Assembly (NCBI RefSeq): GCF_010726645.1
Contig: NZ_AP022563.1
Span: forward strand, 434,001-498,000
Length of the DNA stretch: 64,000 nucleotides
Origin: Mycolicibacterium duvalii
Lineage (GTDB): Bacteria; Actinomycetota; Actinomycetes; Mycobacteriales; Mycobacteriaceae
Direction: 5' to 3'
How positions within the stretch are numbered: position 1 is the stretch's first letter; every line of letters begins with the position of its first letter. Under the pieces are notes generated by a model. That model searched no databases. It was not told the origin of the DNA and was given only the letters and a program-made list of their open reading frames with translations. Shown here in pieces: positions 48,739 to 56,139 of this stretch. The position numbers and the translations under genes are program-made.

Positions 48739-49556
48739 TGCCGGGGCAGGACGGCATCGACGAGTTCACCCAGCCCCCGGACCACCTCGGGATCGTCGGA
48801 CAGCACCTCCACGACAGCTGCCTGGACGGCGGCGCGCAGGGGGAGCCCCTCGGCGACCAGGCCCCCGGCGAGGATCAACATCCGGGTCGAGGCCACCTCG
48901 TTGAGCGCCGATCCGTCCAGGTTCCGGATCGCGTTGCCGAGAACGACCAGCGACTCGGCGGTGGCCGCGTCGATACCGGCTTCGCGCGCCACCACCTCGG
49001 TTTCGACCGCGGGGGCCGGGAAGTCGAGGCTGATCGCCACGAACCGCTGCCGGGTCGACTCCTTCAGGTTCTTCAGGATGCTCTGGTAGCCGGGGTTGTA
49101 GGAGATCACGAGCTGAAAGCCAGGTGCCGCCGCCAGAGTGGTGCCGAGCCGGTCGATGGGCAGCTCGCGCCGGTGGTCGGCGAGCGGATGGATCACCACA
49201 GTCGTGTCCTGGCGCGCCTCGACGATCTCGTCGAGATAACAGATGGCGCCCTCACGGACCGCCCTGGTCAGCGGGCCGTCGACCCAGACGGTTTCGCCAC
49301 CCTTGAGCAGGAAGCGTCCGACCAGGTCCGCCGACGTCATGTCTTCGTGGCCGGCCACGGTGATGAGCTCACGGCCGAGTTCGTATGCCATCGCCTCGAC
49401 GAAACGGGTCTTCCCGCACCCGGTGGGGCCTTTGAGCAGGATCGGTGATCCGCGCCGGGCCGCCGCCCGGAACACGTCGACCTCGCCGCCGACGGCACGG
49501 TAGAACGGCGGCGGTTCGTCCGATTCGGACACCGGTCGAAAGTCACTGACCGTCAT
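48735..49556 (-). CDS. MoxR-family AAA+ ATPase, NorQ/CbbQ-like
   Basis: A 273-residue AAA+ ATPase. Walker A GPTGCGKT at residues 43-50, Walker B AICYLDE with Asp109-Glu110, the sensor region FQLVISYNPGYQS, and arginine finger KNLKESTRQRF. Compact length and the C-terminal RMLILAGGLVAEGLPLRAAVQAAVVEVLSDD match CbbQ/NirQ/NorQ proteins. These hexameric motors work with a VWA protein to remodel metal enzymes. Its stop overlaps the VWA start and its own start overlaps the AveC-like gene by 14 bases, so all three are made together. Confidence 0.93.
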   Translation of the reverse strand: MTVSDFRPVSESDEPPPFYRAVGGEVDVFRAAARRGSPILLKGPTGCGKTRFVEAMAYELGRELITVAGHEDMTSADLVGRFLLKGGETVWVDGPLTRAVREGAICYLDEIVEARQDTTVVIHPLADHRRELPIDRLGTTLAAAPGFQLVISYNPGYQSILKNLKESTRQRFVAISLDFPAPAVETEVVAREAGIDAATAESLVVLGNAIRNLDGSALNEVASTRMLILAGGLVAEGLPLRAAVQAAVVEVLSDDPEVVRGLGELVDAVLPRQ

Positions 49557-50721
49557 CGCTGCTCGCCCCCTGGATCGGCACCACGGGAGGGATGGTCACG
49601 CCTTCGGGCAGGACCAGTTCTCCCTCGTGGTTGATGTACCCCGAGTGCTTGGTGGGACGGGGTAGGTCAGGATTAGGGCACGGGCGGTCGGTGCCCTCGC
49701 CGCAGATGCCGGGGTTGAAGTAGGAACGCTTCTGGACGTCTTCCGGCCAGGGGTCGGCCTGTGTGCCGAGCCAGGTCGCGGGAATGTTGTAGAAGATGAA
49801 GAAGCAGGCACTGACACCGCCGAAGATCGCCAAGAAGCGGACGAACTGTTGTTTGACGAATCCGCCTCTGAGGTTGTCCATTCCGCGTTCGACCACGGTG
49901 CGCCCGCGGTCGTCGGTGAAGAACCGCAGGCAGCACAGCGCCGCCTGGACGCCGCCCCACATGAAGCCCTCGTAGATCGGGTACTGGTAGTAGGTGCCGG
50001 CGTTGATCGACAACTCCTGGATGGCGCCGGGATAGGAGTAGAAGCCGATCGGCAACAGGATCAGACCCTCCATGACGAAGTCGAAGACGATGGCGATCGC
50101 GTAGGTGACCAGGATCAGCCGAAGATTGCTGATGCCGGGCCAACGGTTCTTGATCTTGCGCATGATCAGGCATCCGACGATGGTGAGCAACAGGACGCCG
50201 TATGCATATCCGGGGACGTTGGTCAACAGTGGTTCGGGCACGGTATGGCCTGGTTCCTCGTGAGCTGCCCAGCCCGGGAAGTACGGTGCCCAGGAACCCT
50301 GGTTGAACAGCCATGCGTTGTAGGTACACCAGGTGCTGTGGTAGTTGAGCATCGGGTCCTGGAACATCATCAGGCCCATCGACACCAGTAGCATGCCGTC
50401 GAGCGTGATCCGTCGCTCCCGCACCCAGGGCCGAATAATGAAGAACCACAATGCAAATGGCAAGCCCACCCACAGGATGACGGCGTTGGCGATCAGCGGG
50501 ATCTTCATGTACAGCGGCGGCTCGCTCGGGCCTCCCTGGACCTGCTCGAAATAGGGGCCGGTGACCCACCGGGTGATCAGATAGACCGTCAACGCCAGGA
50601 ACACGGCCCCGATGGTCGCCCAGACCTTGTAGGCGCTCGACGAGGGCGCCCCCTGGCTGCCGAGGTCGGCGGTCCCGCTGAGCGATTCGGTGACGGCGGG
50701 TTTCTTGGACAGATCACTCAT
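49543..50721 (-). CDS. AveC-like spirocyclase-family membrane protein
   Basis: A 392-residue integral membrane protein with about six to seven hydrophobic spans (for example VWATIGAVFLALTVYLI, IANAVILWVGLPFALWFFI, LILVTYAIAIVFDFVM). The stretch DPMLNYHSTWCTYNAWLFNQGSWAPYFPGW and EGFMWGGVQAALCCLRFF match the mycobacterial spirocyclase AveC family as I recall it. AveC of avermectin synthesis forms a spiroketal and dehydrates. First gene of the six-gene operon and divergent from a TetR gene across a palindromic gap. A membrane cyclase or isomerase acting on a lipophilic substrate is a reasonable inference. Confidence 0.75.
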   Translation of the reverse strand: MSDLSKKPAVTESLSGTADLGSQGAPSSSAYKVWATIGAVFLALTVYLITRWVTGPYFEQVQGGPSEPPLYMKIPLIANAVILWVGLPFALWFFIIRPWVRERRITLDGMLLVSMGLMMFQDPMLNYHSTWCTYNAWLFNQGSWAPYFPGWAAHEEPGHTVPEPLLTNVPGYAYGVLLLTIVGCLIMRKIKNRWPGISNLRLILVTYAIAIVFDFVMEGLILLPIGFYSYPGAIQELSINAGTYYQYPIYEGFMWGGVQAALCCLRFFTDDRGRTVVERGMDNLRGGFVKQQFVRFLAIFGGVSACFFIFYNIPATWLGTQADPWPEDVQKRSYFNPGICGEGTDRPCPNPDLPRPTKHSGYINHEGELVLPEGVTIPPVVPIQGASSDDGQ

Positions 50722-50787
50722 GATCGGTTTTCCCCTTGACGATCGGCGCAGTTGTCGACCGCGTGAGGCGGTCGGGCCGCTGTCAAT

Positions 50788-50810
50788 ATACTCATCAGTA
50801 TCTGAGAATC
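50788..50810. promoter_or_regulatory. inverted repeats in AveC-like/TetR divergent gap
   Basis: ATACT-CATC-AGTAT (50788-50801) is a 5-bp-arm inverted repeat that runs into GTATCT-G-AGAATC (50798-50810). The latter resembles the perfect GTATC-TCG-GATAC palindrome at 52118-52130 beside the paralogous TetR gene. AT-rich and centred between 50721 (-) and 50847 (+), it is a probable operator/promoter. Confidence 0.5.
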
Positions 50811-50846
50811 CAATAGGTCGCGCAGATTCTGTGGCAAACTTCTGCC

Positions 50847-51452
50847 ATGGCGGAACGTTGGACGCGGGAACGGCGGCTCGAGCACACCCGGTCGCTGCTG
50901 CTCGATGCCGCGGAGAACGTGTTCAGTGAAAAGGGCTTCACCGCAGCGACACTCGATGACATCGCCTATGCCGCGGGGTACACAAAGGGGGCCATCTACA
51001 AGCACTTCACCACCAAAGAGGACTTGTTCCTCGCGGTCAGTGATCGGTACTGGCGCCGCTACTTCGACAACTTCGCCGAGGTGATGTCCGCGGCTGATCG
51101 GGTCGGTGCCCACGAACTCGACGAGATCGCCGAACGGTGGCGCCAGCTCAGTATCGACCGCGGAGCCGAGCATGCGGCGCTGGGTCTGGAGTTCGCGCTG
51201 TACCTGCAGCGGAATCCGGAGGCACGGGAGCGGGTCGCGGCCAAGAGGTCGGAGGTCGTCGACAAGTTGGCGGCGTTCATCGTCGACAGCATGGACGCGC
51301 TCGGCGCCACGCTGTTGATCCCGGCGCGGACGTTCGCGCACGCGCTGGTCGCCACCAGCGACTCGGTGGTGCTCAGCAGCCAGCTCGACGACGTCGACCT
51401 CTACCGGCCGATGGTGGAGATGTACACGTCGGTGATCAAACTCCCGGATTGA
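50847..51452 (+). CDS. TetR-family transcriptional regulator (paralogue of 51436-52056)
   Basis: A 201-residue TetR protein with MAERWTRERRLEHTRSLLLDAAENVFSEKGFTAATLDDIAYAAGYTKGAIYKHFTTKEDLFLAVSDRY as N-terminal HTH. It is a clear paralogue of the convergent neighbour: the start, HTH and the FALYLQRNPEARERVAAKR motif in the ligand domain are shared. Divergent from the AveC-like operon, which it probably controls. The two TetR genes overlap by 17 bases at their 3' ends. Confidence 0.93.
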   Translation: MAERWTRERRLEHTRSLLLDAAENVFSEKGFTAATLDDIAYAAGYTKGAIYKHFTTKEDLFLAVSDRYWRRYFDNFAEVMSAADRVGAHELDEIAERWRQLSIDRGAEHAALGLEFALYLQRNPEARERVAAKRSEVVDKLAAFIVDSMDALGATLLIPARTFAHALVATSDSVVLSSQLDDVDLYRPMVEMYTSVIKLPD

Positions 51453-52056
51453 GCTCCCGGGGGGCGACGTTGGCGAGCACCAAGGTCAGGTACGGCTCGA
51501 TCAAGTCTTCGCCGTCGATGTGGCTGCCCAGCGTGACGCCCTCGTAGGTCGCGATCAGCAGCCGCGCCAGCGCTGCGGCCGGTATCCGCATCCGGCCGCC
51601 GATCTTGTCGATGTGCCCGGTGATGTAGGCGGCCAGCGACTCCGCGGTCTGTTGCCGCTGCGCGGCCACCCGCGTGCGCGCCTCCGGGTTGCGTGCCAGG
51701 AACAACGTGAACTCATAGCCCAGGGCGGCGCGGTCGGGGTTGCCGATGATCTGTTCGCGCCAGCGCCTGGCGAGCTTCTCGACATCAAGCTGGTCGAACG
51801 ACTGGAACGACTCGACGATGTCGGTGAAACCGCCGAGGAATCTCTGCAACTGGCGTTCCATCACCGCGAGGAACAGCTCCTCTTTGGTGCCGAAATGCGA
51901 GTAAATGGCCCCCCGGGTGTAGCCCGCCGCGTCCGCGATCACTTCCAGCGCCGCTGCCCCGAAGCCCTGCCGTGCGACGACTTCCTCGGCGGCGTCGAGC
52001 AGCATGCTGCGGGTGTGTTCGACCCGCCGCTGCCTTGTCCACCGTTCCGCCACCAC
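51436..52056 (-). CDS. TetR-family transcriptional regulator (paralogue of 50847-51452)
   Basis: A 206-residue TetR protein. GTG 52056 or GTG 52053 may be the start; the second gives VAERWTRQ, aligning exactly with the paralogue. HTH: RRVEHTRSMLLDAAEEVVARQGFGAAALEVIADAAGYTRGAIYSHFGTKEELFLAVMERQ. The ligand domain has FTLFLARNPEARTRVAAQRQQTAESLAAYITGHID. Divergent from the NTF2-like/P450/SDR/CMD operon at 52204, with strong palindromes in the gap. It is the probable repressor of that operon. Confidence 0.93.
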   Translation of the reverse strand: MVAERWTRQRRVEHTRSMLLDAAEEVVARQGFGAAALEVIADAAGYTRGAIYSHFGTKEELFLAVMERQLQRFLGGFTDIVESFQSFDQLDVEKLARRWREQIIGNPDRAALGYEFTLFLARNPEARTRVAAQRQQTAESLAAYITGHIDKIGGRMRIPAAALARLLIATYEGVTLGSHIDGEDLIEPYLTLVLANVAPRELNPGV

Positions 52057-52115
52057 GCCATCCTCCCAGCATCAGTCCGGATCCGGGCCTCACCCCCGCA
52101 AAAAAATATTTGGTC

Positions 52116-52143
52116 TTGTATCTCGGATACATGAATGTATATT
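52116..52143 (+). promoter_or_regulatory. promoter with two overlapping palindromes
   Basis: TGTATC-TCG-GATACA (52117-52131) is a perfect palindrome that overlaps a second, ATACAT-GA-ATGTAT (52127-52140). They cover a -35/-10 pair TTGTAT (52116-52121) and TATATT (52138-52143), spaced by 16 bases, reading toward the gene at 52204. A run of A precedes it. An ideal TetR operator between the divergent regulator and operon. Confidence 0.7.
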
Positions 52144-52203
52144 TGAACCGACGTCGAGCGGAGCGCGTCAGCCGACGTGGTCAACGAAAGGGATTGTGGA
52201 AAA

Positions 52204-52728
52204 ATGGATCTCGTCGATCGCATCGCGAAGCACCGCCGGATGGCCGAAAGCTACCGCGACAAATACGTCCTCCAGAAGGTGCAGGAGGGCGAAAGCTACG
52301 ACGAGTGGGAGTTCGCCGACGATGCGGTCTACACCTCACCGTACTTCGTCGCCGACCAGGAACTCGTCCTCAAAGACGTGGCCACACACTGGGACACCGC
52401 CGCCACCATCGAGGCCAAGGCCTACGGCATCACCTTTCCCGACTGGAAGCCCGTCGACTTCAAGGTGTGGCCGGCGGAGAACGGCTTCGTTCAGCGCTAT
52501 CGCTGGGAAGGCACGAACGTCAACACCGGCGAGACGATGGGCTTCTACTCGATCAGCTTCGTCGAGACGGACGATCAGTGCCGGATCGTGCACTGGTCGA
52601 CCTATGTCAACGACGACGAATACGGCCCGTTCCTGGAGGCCGCGATCGGAGCGCGGGGCCCGTTCAAGGGCGACGACTACATGCAGGCACTGGCCCGGCA
52701 CTTCGAGAAGCACAACCTCACGTTCTGA
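52204..52728 (+). CDS. NTF2-like/SnoaL-like protein
   Basis: A 174-residue cytoplasmic protein. IAKHRRMAESYRDKYVLQKVQEGESYDEWEFADDAVYTSPYF and the closing CRIVHWSTYVNDDEYGPFLEAAIG fit a cone-shaped NTF2-like fold; the match is moderate and no active site can be named. It starts the operon with P450, mycofactocin SDR and CMD-like genes, under the TetR at 51436. The NTF2-like gene at 27858 in the left arm is only distantly alike. It may be an isomerase, hydratase or small binding protein for the P450 substrate. Confidence 0.78.
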   Translation: MDLVDRIAKHRRMAESYRDKYVLQKVQEGESYDEWEFADDAVYTSPYFVADQELVLKDVATHWDTAATIEAKAYGITFPDWKPVDFKVWPAENGFVQRYRWEGTNVNTGETMGFYSISFVETDDQCRIVHWSTYVNDDEYGPFLEAAIGARGPFKGDDYMQALARHFEKHNLTF

Positions 52729-52759
52729 TCTGCAGTCGCGGCCGGAAGGGACGCTCACG

Positions 52760-53962
52760 ATGACGCTCGGCGCCACCGATCAGCTGTACTACGACCCCTG
52801 GCATGCGCAACTCAACGCCGATCCGTATCCGATGTTCAAACGCTTCCGCGAGGAAGCGCCGCTGTACCACAACGACACCCACGACTTCTACGCGCTGAGC
52901 CGGTTCGACGACGTCAACCGCACCCTGGTGGACTACAAGAACTTCAGCTCGGCGCGCGGAGTCGTGCTCGAGATCATCAAGTCCGGCATCGAGATTCCGC
53001 CCGGCGTGCTGATCTTCGAAGACCCGCCGATCCACGACATTCACCGCAATCTGTTGGCGCGGGCGTTCACGCCACGGAAGATCAACGCGTTGGAGCCCCA
53101 GATCCGCGAGTTCACCCAAGCCTGTCTGGACCCGCTGGTCGGCGGCGCCCGCTTCGACTTCGTCAAAGACCTCGGTGCGGTGATGCCGCTGCGGGTGGTC
53201 GGGATGCTGTTCGGCATTCCGGAGGATTATCAGCGCCGGGTGGCCGAGGACGGTGACAAGTACGTGCGCACCGAGCGCGGAGCGCAAATGACGGACAACC
53301 CGGACGGTGTGCTCACCGACGGGCAGGTATTCGCCGACTTCATCGACTGGCGCACCGATCATCCCGCCGACGACCTGACCACCGAACTGCTCAATGCGGA
53401 GTTCACCGACGAGACCGGCGGGAGGCGCACACTGCGCCGCGACGAACTGCTGATGTTCATGAACGTCGTCGCGGTGGCCGGCGCGGAGACCACCATGCGG
53501 CTGATCGGGTGGGCGGGCAAGCTGCTCTCCGAGCATCCTGACCAGCGCCGCCGGCTCGCCGAGGACCGCTCACTGCTGCCCGGCGCGATCGAGGAGATCC
53601 TGCGCTATGAACCTCCTGCGCTGCAGGCAGCCAGATATGTCACTGCCGACGTCGAGTTCCACGGCGCGACCGTGCCTGCGGGCAGTGCCTTGCTGACACT
53701 GATCGGAGCCGCCAACCGTGATGAGCGTCAATTCGGTGCCGATGCCGAGACCTTCGACATCACGCGAGCGCCGCGTCAGCATCTGACGTTCGGGGTGGGC
53801 GCCCACTACTGCCTTGGCAACGCGCTGGCCCGCATCGAGGGGCGCATCGCCCTGGACGAGATTCTGAATCGATTTCCCGAATGGAATGTCGACATCGAGG
53901 ACGCGGTGTTCTCCTCCTCGTCGGCGGTGCGCGGCTGGGACAGCATGCCGGCACACGTGTGA
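52760..53962 (+). CDS. cytochrome P450 (paralogue of 22722-23933)
   Basis: A 400-residue P450. I-helix VAGAETTMR, K-helix EEILRYEPPA, heme loop FGVGAHYCLG with Cys351. The FREEAPLYHNDTHDFYALSRFDDVNRTLVD and EIIKSGIEIPPGVLIFEDPPIHDIHRNLL segments are nearly those of the 22722 P450, so the two are close paralogues with probably related substrates. ATG 52760 has GGAAGGGA upstream. A mycofactocin SDR gene follows 32 bases later, the same order as in the left copy. Confidence 0.95.
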   Translation: MTLGATDQLYYDPWHAQLNADPYPMFKRFREEAPLYHNDTHDFYALSRFDDVNRTLVDYKNFSSARGVVLEIIKSGIEIPPGVLIFEDPPIHDIHRNLLARAFTPRKINALEPQIREFTQACLDPLVGGARFDFVKDLGAVMPLRVVGMLFGIPEDYQRRVAEDGDKYVRTERGAQMTDNPDGVLTDGQVFADFIDWRTDHPADDLTTELLNAEFTDETGGRRTLRRDELLMFMNVVAVAGAETTMRLIGWAGKLLSEHPDQRRRLAEDRSLLPGAIEEILRYEPPALQAARYVTADVEFHGATVPAGSALLTLIGAANRDERQFGADAETFDITRAPRQHLTFGVGAHYCLGNALARIEGRIALDEILNRFPEWNVDIEDAVFSSSSAVRGWDSMPAHV

Positions 53963-53994
53963 ATGCCCACGAAACAACTAGCGAGGGAACGACT

Positions 53995-54831
53995 ATGACA
54001 GGACGGGTGGAGGGGAAGGTCGCCTTCATCACCGGTGCGGCACGCGGCCAGGGCCGTAGCCACGCCATCAAACTGGCCGAGGAAGGCGCGGACATCATCG
54101 CCATCGATGTCTGCAAGAACGTCGACCACGTACAACTCGAACTTGCCAGTCCCGGCGACCTGCTGGAGACCAAGGAGCGCGTCGAAGCGCTTGGGCGGCG
54201 TATCGTCATCGACGAGGTCGACGTGCGCGACCTGGATGCGCTGCAGCGCGTGGTCGACCGCGGCGTCGCAGAATTGGGCCGGCTCGACATCATCCTGGCC
54301 AACGCCGGCATCGGCAACGGTGGTCAAACCGTCGAGGCGATCGACGAAGCGGTCTGGCAGACCATGATGGACATCAACCTGACCGGCGTGTGGAAGACGG
54401 TCAAGGTCGGCATCCCGCACATCGTCGCGGGCGGCCGCGGCGGCTCCATCGTGCTGACCAGCTCGGTAGCAGGCCTGAAGGCCTATCCGCAGATGAGCCA
54501 GTACGTCTCGGCCAAGCACGGTGTCGTCGGGCTGATGCGGTCCTGTGCCGTGGAATTGGCGCCGCACATGATCAGGGTCAACAGTGTGCATCCCACCCAC
54601 GTCAACTCGCCGATGGTGATGAACGACGAGACGTTCCGGATGTTCCGTCCCGATCTGGAGAATCCCGGCCCGGACGACATCGCCCCGTTGTGCCAGATGT
54701 TCCACAGTATGCCGCGCCCGTGGGTCGAGATCGAGGACATCACCAACGCCGTACTGTTCTTCGCGTCCGACGAATCCCGTTACGTCACCGGTGTTTCGAT
54801 GCCGATCGACCTCGGCAGCTGCCTGAAATGA
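53995..54831 (+). CDS. mycofactocin-type SDR oxidoreductase (paralogue of 21809-22645)
   Basis: A 278-residue SDR. MTGRVEGKVAFITGAARGQGR, ADIIAIDVCKNVD, NAGIGNGGQ, YVSAKHGVVG and C-terminal PIDLGSCLK identify the mycofactocin-coupled subfamily, and it has exactly the length of its left-arm paralogue. It would oxidise the alcohol formed by the P450 just upstream and hand electrons to mycofactocin. Its stop overlaps the next gene (ATGA). The usual DGG near the C-terminus reads DLG here, whereas the paralogue has DGG. Confidence 0.93.
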   Translation: MTGRVEGKVAFITGAARGQGRSHAIKLAEEGADIIAIDVCKNVDHVQLELASPGDLLETKERVEALGRRIVIDEVDVRDLDALQRVVDRGVAELGRLDIILANAGIGNGGQTVEAIDEAVWQTMMDINLTGVWKTVKVGIPHIVAGGRGGSIVLTSSVAGLKAYPQMSQYVSAKHGVVGLMRSCAVELAPHMIRVNSVHPTHVNSPMVMNDETFRMFRPDLENPGPDDIAPLCQMFHSMPRPWVEIEDITNAVLFFASDESRYVTGVSMPIDLGSCLK

Positions 54832-55361
54832 GGATTGCGCCGCTACCGGCCGACGAGTGGGACGACACCGTGGTACGGGCGCTGTCGGTGATGATGCCGG
54901 CCGACCGTGCCAAGCCCGACCTCGTGGGAAACATGCTGGGCACGTTCGCCCGGCATCCGAAGCTGACCAAGGCCTACCTGACGTTCAACATGCATCTGCT
55001 GATGACCACCACGCTGTCGAAGCGGATCACCGAGACCGTCATCCTGCGGACCGCAGCGGTGCGCCGATCGGAGTACCTCTGGGACCATCACGTGCCGCTG
55101 GCTCGACGGGCCGGTCTCACCGACGAGGACCTTGCGGCCATCAGGCGCGGCGCAGCGGCCGACCCCCTGGATGCGGCGGTCCTCGCCGCGGTCGACGAGC
55201 TCCATCGGGACAGCGTCATCGGCGACGCGACGTGGAACGCGCTGACGGGCGCCCTCGACGAGCAGCAGCTGATGGACCTGGTGTTCACCGCCGGCGGCTA
55301 CGGCACCCTGGCCATGGCGATCGAGACGTTCGGCATCGAGGACGAGCACCAGAGATCATGA
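54828..55361 (+). CDS. carboxymuconolactone decarboxylase-family protein (paralogue of 31225-31767)
   Basis: A 177-residue CMD-type protein coupled to the SDR by an ATGA overlap. RSEYLWDHHVPLARRAGLTDEDL replaces the left copy CEYEWRHH core: Cys becomes Ser here, so a cysteine-based mechanism is not shared. LMDLVFTAGGYGTLAMAIETF matches the other copy. It begins MRIAPLPADEW, which supports the GTG start chosen for the paralogue. Convergent with the membrane-protein gene by a six-base overlap. Role unknown; the repeated association with oxygenases suggests ring-lactone or hydroperoxide chemistry. Confidence 0.9.
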   Translation: MRIAPLPADEWDDTVVRALSVMMPADRAKPDLVGNMLGTFARHPKLTKAYLTFNMHLLMTTTLSKRITETVILRTAAVRRSEYLWDHHVPLARRAGLTDEDLAAIRRGAAADPLDAAVLAAVDELHRDSVIGDATWNALTGALDEQQLMDLVFTAGGYGTLAMAIETFGIEDEHQRS

Positions 55362-56135
55362 GTTCATGACGACGTGCTCGCGCGGACCGGCGACCCGCGT
55401 GAGATGGTCGATCTGCAGGTGAATCGCGTACAGCACCAACGGGGGAAGCACGATGAACGGCACGTTCTCGGCGATGAACTTGAACCCGAGACTGTAGGCG
55501 CCCTGGCCGATGTTCTCGAAGCCGGCGCCCACCTCGGCGAGGAAGTAGACGGCGGTGCTGCTCATCAGGACCGCGCATCCGGCGAAGGCGACCCACAGGC
55601 ACCGGATACGTGACTCGATGGGTAGAGCGGTGCGGATCAGCCTGGTCCACACGACGAGAACTGTCGCGCCGGTGAGGACCCCGACGACCTCGAGGGCGAA
55701 GATCCACGGATTGCCGCTGACGTAGCGGGTGTCGGCCAGCGCGTACTGCCACCACAGCCACTTCCAGCCCGGGTCGGTCGTGGGCGTCCACCACCCCAAC
55801 GGGTGGCCGATCAGGAACATCAGCTCATAACCGATCTGACTGCACGCGGTATAGGGCAGATAGAACAACGTCAGTTCAGCGGCCTTGTCGAGGCGGCTCC
55901 TCTGTTCGCCGGGAGCATCCCACAACAAGACCAGGGGAAGCAGGATCACCGGAATGCCGAAGAGCATGTTGGCCACGACATCGACGGTGAAGGAGGCGGG
56001 GATCAAGCCGACACCGACGCCGATCGTCATCCCGACGAACATCACGGTGGTGAACACCGCGGTGGCCGTGTAGATCCGGAGCCGATGCGGAGCCCAGGGC
56101 TGGGCCAGGTTCGGTGTGCTGTGCACGGTCGTCAC
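55356..56135 (-). CDS. emopamil-binding/EXPERA-like membrane protein (putative sterol-isomerase fold)
   Basis: A 259-residue integral membrane protein with about six spans. GTG 56135 begins four bases after the aldehyde dehydrogenase stop. LPYTACSQIGYELMFLIGHPLGWW and especially WWQYALADTRYVSGNPWIFALEVVGVLTG resemble the EBP signature (WxEYxxxDsRY ... E) of delta8-delta7 sterol isomerases and related EXPERA proteins; the acidic residues needed for isomerisation (Glu, Asp, Glu) have candidates here. Eukaryote-like folds of this kind occur in some actinobacteria. I am moderately sure of the family and unsure of activity. Confidence 0.6.
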   Translation of the reverse strand: MTTVHSTPNLAQPWAPHRLRIYTATAVFTTVMFVGMTIGVGVGLIPASFTVDVVANMLFGIPVILLPLVLLWDAPGEQRSRLDKAAELTLFYLPYTACSQIGYELMFLIGHPLGWWTPTTDPGWKWLWWQYALADTRYVSGNPWIFALEVVGVLTGATVLVVWTRLIRTALPIESRIRCLWVAFAGCAVLMSSTAVYFLAEVGAGFENIGQGAYSLGFKFIAENVPFIVLPPLVLYAIHLQIDHLTRVAGPREHVVMNS

Positions 56136-56139
56136 CTCG

